Below, piece by piece: positions 58,077-64,000 of a DNA stretch of 64,000 bases. Origin of the DNA: Lacisediminihabitans sp040549525. GTDB lineage: Bacteria; Actinomycetota; Actinomycetes; Actinomycetales; Microbacteriaceae. The stretch is from positions 124,001 to 188,000 of the forward strand of contig NZ_JBEPTM010000003.1 of assembly GCF_040549525.1 (NCBI RefSeq). Direction: 5' to 3'. The notes under the pieces are model-generated. The model ran no database searches. It was not told the origin of the DNA and saw only the letters and a list, made by a program, of their open reading frames with translations. The position numbers and the translations under genes are program-made. Each line of letters opens with the position of its first letter. The stretch's first letter is position 1.

Positions 58077-59579
58077 ATGACGGATGCACGGGCGAGTGCC
58101 AGCGAGACGTCCCCCGATCCCCGTCGCTGGCGCGGGCTCTGGGTACTGCTTCTCGGCCAATTTGCCGCGCTGCTCGATGTCAGCGTCACCAATGTCGCCC
58201 TTCCGTCGATCGGGCGCTCCACCGGCTCCAGCCCGTCGGAGCTGCAGTGGATCGTCACCGGCTACGTCTTGGCCTTCGGCCTCATGCCGATCATCGGGGG
58301 CCGACTCGGTGACATCGGGGGCCGTCGCCGCATCTTCATCGTCGGTCTCGTCGGATTCGTCGTCTCGAGCGCCGCTGTGGGTCTTTCCCCCGATCCGGTG
58401 TTCATCATCGTGGCCCGCGTCGTCCAGGGGCTCTTCGGGGGCGTGCTCGGTCCCCAGGTGTCGGGATACATCCAGAACGCCTTTCCCCGGGCGGAGCGGG
58501 GTCGCGCATTCGGGCGACTGGGGCTCGCCCTCGCGGTGGCCACCGCACTCGGCCCCGTCGTCGGTGGGCTGCTCATCGCCCTCGGCGGCCCGGAGTTCGG
58601 CTGGCGGCTCGTCTTCTTCATCAACCTGCCGATCGGGATCACGGCCATCGTGCTCGCCCTCGCCTGGGTGACAGAGGCACGAAAGCCCTCATCGACCCGG
58701 CGCCAGAGCCTGGATGTGCCCGGCGCGATTCTGCTCGGGATCGCCATCCTCTGCGTACTCTTCCCGATCGTGGAATTCAGCACCTTCCGCTCGGGATGGA
58801 TCTTCCTGCTGCTCCTCCCCGGGGCCGCCTTCGCCGCCCTGTTCCTCCGACGCGAGGCCCGGCTCACCTCGGCAGAGGCCTCTCCGTTGCTCGATCTGCG
58901 TCTCTTCCGCCAGCCGTCCTTCACCATCGGGGTCACCTTCATCCTGTTGTATTTCTGCGGTTCCACCGGTCTCCCACTGGTGCTCACGCTCTACCTTCAG
59001 CAGGGGACCGGGTTCGAGCCGCTCCAGGCGGCGCTCGCTGTCACCTCGCTCGCCGTCGGTTCCGCCGTGTCGGCCCCGATCGCTGGCCGACTGGTGCCTC
59101 GCATCGGTCGTCCGCTGGTGGTTGTCGGCGTCAGCCTGTTCATCGTCGGCGCGGCCTGGATCGCGATCGTGGTGGCGGCCGCTCCCGCGCTCACGGATCC
59201 CGGTGCGATCATCCTGCGCCTGGCCTTTCCGCTCTTCCTCATCGGGGTCGGCGGAGGCGCAGTGATCACGCCCAATCAGACCCTCTCCCTTGCGGATGTC
59301 GACAGGCGGATCGGAGGATCGGCCGGCGGTGTTCTCCAGACCTCCCAGAGAGTCGGTGCGGCGATCGGGCAGGCCGCGATCGGGGCGGTGTTCTTCGCTG
59401 TCGTCGCCGGCGGTGCGGCGTCCACGGCGACGGGCACGCCGGCCGCGCATCCGCAGGACTTCGCGACGGCATTCGTCGCCGGGGTCATGGCCGCCGTCGT
59501 ATTCTCCCTCGCGGCCCTGGCCCTCGGCCTGCTCGACCTGCGGGCCACCCGCCGGCGGTCCGCGGCGCGCCTAGGCTGA
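58077..59579 (+). CDS. MFS transporter, DHA2/EmrB-QacA drug-exporter type
   Basis: A 500-residue permease with 14 hydrophobic helices. Motifs of drug:H+ antiporter family 2 are present: LLDVSVTNVALPSIG in helix 1, the loop GGRLGDIGGRRRIFIVG between helices 2 and 3, and ATALGPVVGGLL in helix 5 (motif C). Substrate not predictable. The ATG at 58077 has GAGGAGG 9-10 bases upstream, so unlike many neighbours it has a leader and Shine-Dalgarno sequence. The stop codon lies 4 bases before the ATG of a small leaderless ORF ahead of the P-type ATPase. Confidence 0.92.
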   Translation: MTDARASASETSPDPRRWRGLWVLLLGQFAALLDVSVTNVALPSIGRSTGSSPSELQWIVTGYVLAFGLMPIIGGRLGDIGGRRRIFIVGLVGFVVSSAAVGLSPDPVFIIVARVVQGLFGGVLGPQVSGYIQNAFPRAERGRAFGRLGLALAVATALGPVVGGLLIALGGPEFGWRLVFFINLPIGITAIVLALAWVTEARKPSSTRRQSLDVPGAILLGIAILCVLFPIVEFSTFRSGWIFLLLLPGAAFAALFLRREARLTSAEASPLLDLRLFRQPSFTIGVTFILLYFCGSTGLPLVLTLYLQQGTGFEPLQAALAVTSLAVGSAVSAPIAGRLVPRIGRPLVVVGVSLFIVGAAWIAIVVAAAPALTDPGAIILRLAFPLFLIGVGGGAVITPNQTLSLADVDRRIGGSAGGVLQTSQRVGAAIGQAAIGAVFFAVVAGGAASTATGTPAAHPQDFATAFVAGVMAAVVFSLAALALGLLDLRATRRRSAARLG

Positions 59580-59583
59580 CCCC

Positions 59584-59625
59584 ATGGAATCGTCGAAGGC
59601 CAGCGCAGCGCGACCGACGAGATGA
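59584..59625 (+). CDS. putative 13-residue leader peptide coupled to the P-type ATPase
   Basis: ATG at 59584 opens a 13-codon frame (MESSKASAARPTR) that ends in TGA at 59623-59625, overlapping the ATPase start codon at 59622 as ATGA. TAGGCT (59572-59577) stands exactly 6 bases before this ATG, the spacing of leaderless promoters elsewhere in this window. The ATPase itself has no Shine-Dalgarno sequence immediately upstream, so ribosomes terminating on the short frame may reinitiate on it. Too short for homology evidence; existence is inferred from signal geometry. Confidence 0.45.
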   Translation: MESSKASAARPTR

Positions 59626-62372
59626 CAGTCTCAGCGGGCGCCTATCTCGACACCGTCGACGCGGTCATCGGCGAGTTCGAGACCAGGCCGACCGGGCTCA
59701 GTACCGAAGAGGTGGCTTCTCACCGGTTGCGGTTCGGCAGCAACGTCATCGTCGAGCTCACGAAGGAATCGGGACTCCGACACTACCTGCGCCAGTTCGC
59801 CGACTGGATGATCGTGTTGCTGTTGACGAGCGCCGCCATCACCGGGGTGCTCGGTGACCTCGGAACTGCGGCCGTGCTCGTGGGGCTCGTCGCGCTCAAC
59901 ACGCTGATCGGATTCGTGCAGGAGTATCGCGCGGAAAAGACGATGGAGGCGCTGGAGAGGCTCGTCGCACCCACCAGCGAGGCCTACCGCGACGGTGAAC
60001 TCGCGGAGATTGAGTCGAAGAGCCTCGTGGTCGGGGACGTCGTGCGCCTCGCGGAAGGCGTGTCCGTGCCCGCGGACGTGCGACTGATCGAGGCGACCGC
60101 GTTCTCGACGAACGAGTTCGCCCTCACCGGAGAGAGCGATCCGACCCGTAAGAACGCGAATCGGATCCCGCACGAAGTGCCGGTGGCCGATCGTCACAAC
60201 ATGGCGTTCGCGGGAACGACGGTGGCCACCGGCCAGGCCTTCGCCGTGGTCGTCGCCACGGGGCTGCAGACCGAACTGGGTCGGATCGCCCGACTGAGCC
60301 AGTCGGCTCCGACCACCCGGAGCCCGCTGCAGCTCGAGACCTCCAACATCGCCAAGTACGTGAGCTTCGGGGTCGGCGCCGTCTCGATAGTCGTGCTGGT
60401 GATCGCCGTGCGGGCCGACCTTCCGATCAAGGAGGCCATGCTCTTCGCCGTCGGATTCGCCTGTGCCCTCATTCCCCAGGGTCTTCCGGCAGAAGTGAAC
60501 ACCGCCCTCGCGTCCGCGGCGGGCGCTCTCGCCAAACGGAACGCCCTGGTGAAGCGTCTCAGCTCCGTGGAGACGCTCGGAGCGACCCATGTGATCTGCA
60601 CCGATAAAACGGGTACGCTCACCCGGAACGAGATGACGGTGACCGAAATCGTGATCGGGACGATGCCCTATAGCGTCACCGGGATCGGGTACGACCCGAC
60701 CGGACGGATAGAGCCGGAGACAGCGGATGCGGATCACCGGTTGCGCGACTTCCTCGCCGTTGGGGTGCTCGCGAGCAACGCGCGGCTGGTGCCACCGGGC
60801 GACGACGTCCGGCACTGGCACGTGGTGGGCGATCCGACCGAGGGGGCGCTGCTCGTGGCAGCAGACAAGGCCGGCATGGACCGCGCGGCCCTGCTCGCCG
60901 GCACCGTCGAGATCGGCGAACTGCCCTTCGACTCGACGCGCAAACTGATGACCTCGATGCGCCGTGACGCCGGGGGCGCGGTCACGGCCTGGGTGAAGGG
61001 CGCACCGGAGAGCATCCTCTCCCGGTGTTCGACGATCGACGACGGCACGCGGATACGACCCATCACCGCGGAGGATAGTGCCGCTCTTCTCGCGCTCCAC
61101 ACCGAGAAGGCGGGTCGAGCTCTGCGCAACCTGGCGTTCGCCCGGCGGTCGATCACGGCTGTCGAAGCCGCGAGCGCCGAGCTCGCGGTGATCGAGAAAG
61201 ATCTCACGATGCTCGGCCTGGTGTCCATGATCGATCCGATCCGCACTACCGTGCCGGACGCTATGACTGCTGTGCTCGCCGCCGGCGTGAAGGTCAACAT
61301 CGTCACTGGCGATTTCTCCCTCACCGCCGCCGCGATCGCCCGGCAGGCCGGTCTCGTCGGGGACGACGGACTCGTCATCGTGACCGGCACCGAACTCGCG
61401 ACGATGCCCGACGCCGAGGTCCTCGCCCACGCCCTGCGCGGGGGAACGGTATTCAGTCGGGTCGCTCCGGAAGACAAGGTGCTCATCGTCGACCTCGTGA
61501 AGGACTCGGGGTACATCGTGGCGGTCACCGGGGACGGGATCAACGACGCCCCCGCGCTGCGCCATGCGAACATCGGCGTCGCGATGGGGGAGTCGGGAAC
61601 GGATGTGGCGAAGCAGGCGGCCGAGATCGTGCTGCTCGACGACAGTTTTGCGACCCTGGTCGGTGCCGTCCGCCAGGGGCGCACCATCTACCGCAACATC
61701 AGCAAGGGCGTGCTCAGCTGCCTCACCTCCAACGTCGCGGAGTTCGTCGTCAACTCCGTGAGCCTCGGTCTCACCTCCCTCTACGGTGTGCCCCTCGCGC
61801 TCAACGTGCTGCAGATCCTGGCCATCGACCTCTTGGGCGAGATCTTTCCGATCGCCGCTCTCGGGCGGGATCCGGAGGAGGGCGAGACGATGAAGGAGGC
61901 CCCGCGAGACCCGCGCGCACGCATCCTCAATGGCCGGTCGCTCTGGGACCTCGCGTGGTGTGGAGCGCTCATCGGAGGTTTCTCGATCGTGAACTACCTG
62001 CTCTTCTACCAGCGCAGCGGGGTCGACCCGTTCGTCGGCTCGGTGCCGTCGGCCGTCCTCGCACCGGCCATGTCCATCAGTTACGCGACGATCATGGTCT
62101 GCCAGCTCGTGAGCATCATCCAGCGCCGCAGTATCCACGGATTCTTCACGCGCTACCAGTTCTCCAACCGCACCTTCTGGCTTGCCATAGCGCTCGCCAT
62201 CGGCATCATGGGCGTCATCCTGTACGTGCCGCTGGTCGCTGGCTTCTTCGGCACGGCACCCCTCGGAGCGGTCGACTGGGCCTTCGTCGGCACGGCCGCC
62301 GTCATCTTCCTCGGAATCCGCGAGGGTGCGAGGCTTCTCGCTCGCGATCGATCCCGCACGAGGATCCGCTAG
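59622..62372 (+). CDS. P2-type cation-transporting ATPase
   Basis: A 916-residue P-type ATPase with N-terminal cation-ATPase domain, ten membrane helices and a P2-like layout. Actuator motif TGES is at residues 169-172, phosphorylation motif DKTGTLT starts at Asp328, hinge motif TGDGINDAPAL follows later. In helix M4 the usual PEGL reads PQGL (285-288, IPQGLPAEVN), and M6 reads IDLLGEIFPIAALG rather than a D-G-x-P-A type sequence. These changes at cation-coordinating positions make Ca2+ or Na+/K+ specificity uncertain. Translationally coupled to a 13-codon leader frame; no regulator or partner subunit is adjacent. Confidence 0.92.
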   Translation: MTVSAGAYLDTVDAVIGEFETRPTGLSTEEVASHRLRFGSNVIVELTKESGLRHYLRQFADWMIVLLLTSAAITGVLGDLGTAAVLVGLVALNTLIGFVQEYRAEKTMEALERLVAPTSEAYRDGELAEIESKSLVVGDVVRLAEGVSVPADVRLIEATAFSTNEFALTGESDPTRKNANRIPHEVPVADRHNMAFAGTTVATGQAFAVVVATGLQTELGRIARLSQSAPTTRSPLQLETSNIAKYVSFGVGAVSIVVLVIAVRADLPIKEAMLFAVGFACALIPQGLPAEVNTALASAAGALAKRNALVKRLSSVETLGATHVICTDKTGTLTRNEMTVTEIVIGTMPYSVTGIGYDPTGRIEPETADADHRLRDFLAVGVLASNARLVPPGDDVRHWHVVGDPTEGALLVAADKAGMDRAALLAGTVEIGELPFDSTRKLMTSMRRDAGGAVTAWVKGAPESILSRCSTIDDGTRIRPITAEDSAALLALHTEKAGRALRNLAFARRSITAVEAASAELAVIEKDLTMLGLVSMIDPIRTTVPDAMTAVLAAGVKVNIVTGDFSLTAAAIARQAGLVGDDGLVIVTGTELATMPDAEVLAHALRGGTVFSRVAPEDKVLIVDLVKDSGYIVAVTGDGINDAPALRHANIGVAMGESGTDVAKQAAEIVLLDDSFATLVGAVRQGRTIYRNISKGVLSCLTSNVAEFVVNSVSLGLTSLYGVPLALNVLQILAIDLLGEIFPIAALGRDPEEGETMKEAPRDPRARILNGRSLWDLAWCGALIGGFSIVNYLLFYQRSGVDPFVGSVPSAVLAPAMSISYATIMVCQLVSIIQRRSIHGFFTRYQFSNRTFWLAIALAIGIMGVILYVPLVAGFFGTAPLGAVDWAFVGTAAVIFLGIREGARLLARDRSRTRIR

Positions 62373-62486
62373 CCCCACGCTCTGATCTTGCGCTGGCGAC
62401 GATGGATTGGGGCCTCTCGCGGACTGACTCCTCGCGACGGCGCTAACCTGATGTTTTCCCAACCCTGACGCGAGGGAGGCGTAGCC

Positions 62487-63422
62487 GTGGACCAGCACTG
62501 GGTCGCAACAGACTTCGGGGGGCTCGATGTCTTCCGCCTCGACGGGGTGGAGGTCGCCCCTCCCGCACCCGGGCAGGTGACGATCTCGGTGCGTGCTGCC
62601 GGCATGAATCCCGCCGACTTCAAGCACATCGCGCGCGGTTCCGATCGCTCGCTCCTGCCGATCGCGGTCGGGTACGAGGTGGCGGGGGTCATCAGCGCGA
62701 TCGGCCCGGACACCACCCTCGCGTCCGGTGGCGGCGCTGTGGGCGACGAGGTGATCGCGTTCCGGGTGCAGGGCGGATACGCCACCGCAATCACCGTCGA
62801 CGCGAGGAACGTGTTCGCGAAACCCCCCTCGCTGGGATTCCCGGAAGCGGCGAACCTGTTGCTTGCGGCCACCACCGCCTCCGAGATGTTGCACGTCACC
62901 GGAGTCACCGCCGGCGACACCATGCTGGTGCACGGCGCATCCGGCGCGGTGGGGGTCAGTGTGATCCAGCTGGCGAGACTGCTCGGGGCACGCGTGATTG
63001 GCACGGCCAGTGAGGGCAGCTTCCCGGTGCTCGAGCGGTTCGGCGCCGAGCCGGTCGCCTACGGCGAGGGTCTCGAAGAGCGTGTCCGGCGCCTGGCCCC
63101 CGAGGGCATCGCCGCCGCGCTCGACACCGTCGGCACTGATGAGGCGGTGGATGTCTCGCTCGCCCTTGTCACGGACCGCGGCAGGATCGTCACGATCGCC
63201 GCCATGCAGCGGGCAGAGGGTGACGGCATCCGGGTGATCATGGGTGCGATTCCGGCGAGCGCCTCCTATCGCGATGCCGTGCGCGCGGAGTTGATCGCGC
63301 TGGCCGGGGAGGGAAAGCTCGTGGTGCCGATGGCGAGGACATTCCCGCTCTCCGAGGCGATCGACGCCCTCACGCTGCTCTCGGCCGGGCATCCGGGCGG
63401 CAAGCTCGCCCTCATCCCCTAG
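62487..63422 (+). CDS. NADP-dependent zinc-free MDR oxidoreductase (quinone oxidoreductase-like)
   Basis: A 311-residue medium-chain dehydrogenase/reductase. The N-terminal GroES-like domain shows RAAGMNPADFKHIARG and VGYEVAGVISAIG; structural and catalytic zinc cysteines are absent, which fits quinone oxidoreductases. The nucleotide fold is LVHGASGAVGVSVIQLARLLGARVIGTAS. The C-terminus ends FPLSEAIDALTLLSAGHPGGKLALIP as in the family. The GTG at 62487 has GAGGGAGG 7-8 bases upstream. Stands alone between the ATPase and an unknown minus-strand gene. Confidence 0.9.
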   Translation: MDQHWVATDFGGLDVFRLDGVEVAPPAPGQVTISVRAAGMNPADFKHIARGSDRSLLPIAVGYEVAGVISAIGPDTTLASGGGAVGDEVIAFRVQGGYATAITVDARNVFAKPPSLGFPEAANLLLAATTASEMLHVTGVTAGDTMLVHGASGAVGVSVIQLARLLGARVIGTASEGSFPVLERFGAEPVAYGEGLEERVRRLAPEGIAAALDTVGTDEAVDVSLALVTDRGRIVTIAAMQRAEGDGIRVIMGAIPASASYRDAVRAELIALAGEGKLVVPMARTFPLSEAIDALTLLSAGHPGGKLALIP

Positions 63423-63431
63423 CCTAAAATC

Positions 63432-64000
63432 TCAGGGAATGCTCGCGCTGGACAGGAACTCTTGGGGAAGATCCTGGATGAAGGGGCTCGCCAGCACGCC
63501 GCTGACCGTTTTACCGCTGTCCGGGGGACGAATGTCCACAGTTCCGTCTTCGTTGATGGAGAAATCTCCACTAACTTCAGCATAGAAATTTGCGGGAGTT
63601 CGTTCCCGGAACGCGCGAAGATCTGCCGGTGCGTCACTGATGCTTCCCCGATACTCGCCATTGTCGGCGGTTGCGGGGGTTCGAAAAGTGGTGTCGCCGC
63701 ACGCCCGATTGATGCCGATGAGGTATCCGCGGTTGCCGTTTCCGCTTCGCGGCTGATCTCTCGAGACCTCGATGAGCTGGCCGAGGCTGCCGCCAGTGCC
63801 TCCGTCGAGGTAGAACAATGGCCGGTCGTTCTGAGCCCCATCCCCGGAAGTCGATTGTTCCGCTCGGGAGATCGGCTTCGCCATCAGCGTGACCCGGGTT
63901 TGTGACGGGGTGGTGAAGCTCGGGGCGAGAGAGGGATCGCACACCAGGACCGAGAACAGCGCGATCGTGTTGTCTGGGCTGACGAGGACAGTGGCGGCAT
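63432..64000 (-). CDS. unknown protein, 5' end beyond the window
   Basis: About 189 C-terminal residues of a minus-strand gene whose frame is open to the last base; the stop is at 63432-63434. The visible part is hydrophilic with no membrane segment: NTIALFSVLVCDPS near the window edge, a Thr/Ser/Gly-rich middle (LFYLDGGTGGSLGQLIEV), two cysteines, and a C-terminus with VSGDFSINEDGTVDIRPPDS. Third-position GC is lower than in the flanking core genes and several codons are atypical (for example ATT, TTT, AGA), hinting at recent acquisition. A GTG at 63944 could begin it internally, but the upstream open frame makes that less likely. Function not recognised. Confidence 0.5.
   Translation of the reverse strand, partial: AATVLVSPDNTIALFSVLVCDPSLAPSFTTPSQTRVTLMAKPISRAEQSTSGDGAQNDRPLFYLDGGTGGSLGQLIEVSRDQPRSGNGNRGYLIGINRACGDTTFRTPATADNGEYRGSISDAPADLRAFRERTPANFYAEVSGDFSINEDGTVDIRPPDSGKTVSGVLASPFIQDLPQEFLSSASIP

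Noticed and set aside
59631..63392. Minus-strand open frame of more than 1,200 codons
   Set aside because: It is exactly antisense to the P-type ATPase and oxidoreductase genes; in high-GC genomes this frame is often stop-free. The encoded sequence is low-complexity His/Arg/Gly/Asp-rich without domains.

Overview
The window is a 64 kb stretch of chromosome from a high-GC Gram-positive bacterium. The gene order yraN-comM-dprA ... rpsB-tsf-pyrH-frr-cdsA, an indirect gatCAB/mnmA/ligA neighbourhood, the GlgE alpha-glucan pathway, DivIVA-type polar proteins and many apparently leaderless mRNAs with a TANNNT box 6-7 bases before the start codon all point to Actinobacteria, most likely the family Microbacteriaceae. 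The genus cannot be fixed from the sequence alone. I see no tRNA, rRNA, CRISPR array, prophage or insertion sequence; the mobile-like content is limited to short intergenic repeats and one toxin-antitoxin pair.

Layout. 1-2977: end of yraN, then comM and dprA overlapping as a DNA-uptake/processing operon. 3027-6540: a small membrane protein, a CpdA-like phosphodiesterase, xerC preceded by a 42-bp tandem duplication, a small zinc-binding protein and a secreted M23 peptidase. 6612-12507: the translation/lipid block rpsB, tsf, pyrH, frr, cdsA plus a DivIVA-repeat protein, interrupted between tsf and pyrH by a 93-bp repeat array and a very C-rich tract. 12554-16072: a secreted lysozyme-fold-like protein, a CPA1 Na+/H+ antiporter, a zinc-ribbon protein and an alpha/beta hydrolase. 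16090-22147: an AI-2E family exporter and a 650-residue hendecad coiled-coil protein (minus strand), facing an unusual membrane protein with an internal lipobox and a CnoX-like thioredoxin/TPR protein.

22310-29309 is alpha-glucan metabolism: glgE-glgB on the minus strand, divergent from glgP. glgX (34247-36337) belongs to the same pathway. Between them, 29834-33775, sits the most interesting locus: five tightly spaced or overlapping genes encoding two small exported TasA-like proteins, a larger one with fibronectin-III and ricin-type lectin domains, a C-terminally membrane-anchored surface protein, and a SipW/ER-type signal peptidase. It is preceded by a roughly 240-nt leader with several well-formed hairpins. 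This looks like a dedicated surface-fibre or matrix export system.

36405-48961: cysteine desulfurase, lipoprotein, mnmA (flanked on both sides by palindromic 90-100 bp elements) and ligA, with the desulfurase probably feeding MnmA; then a DUF1023-type hydrolase, gatC-gatA, a divergent CGNR regulator/EamA transporter pair lying between gatA and gatB, gatB and a small monooxygenase-domain protein. 49164-50770: a YefM-YoeB toxin-antitoxin pair with a palindromic operator, and a PadR regulator with an operator-like promoter and leader hairpin. 50842-64000: DUF6412-like and YidC membrane proteins, a PLP decarboxylase, an S9 peptidase, a beta-lactamase-fold hydrolase, an NYN/LOTUS RNase-like protein, a 14-TM drug exporter, a P2-type ATPase with an apparent leaderless 13-residue leader ORF, a quinone-oxidoreductase-like MDR protein, and the 3' part of an unknown gene running off the end.
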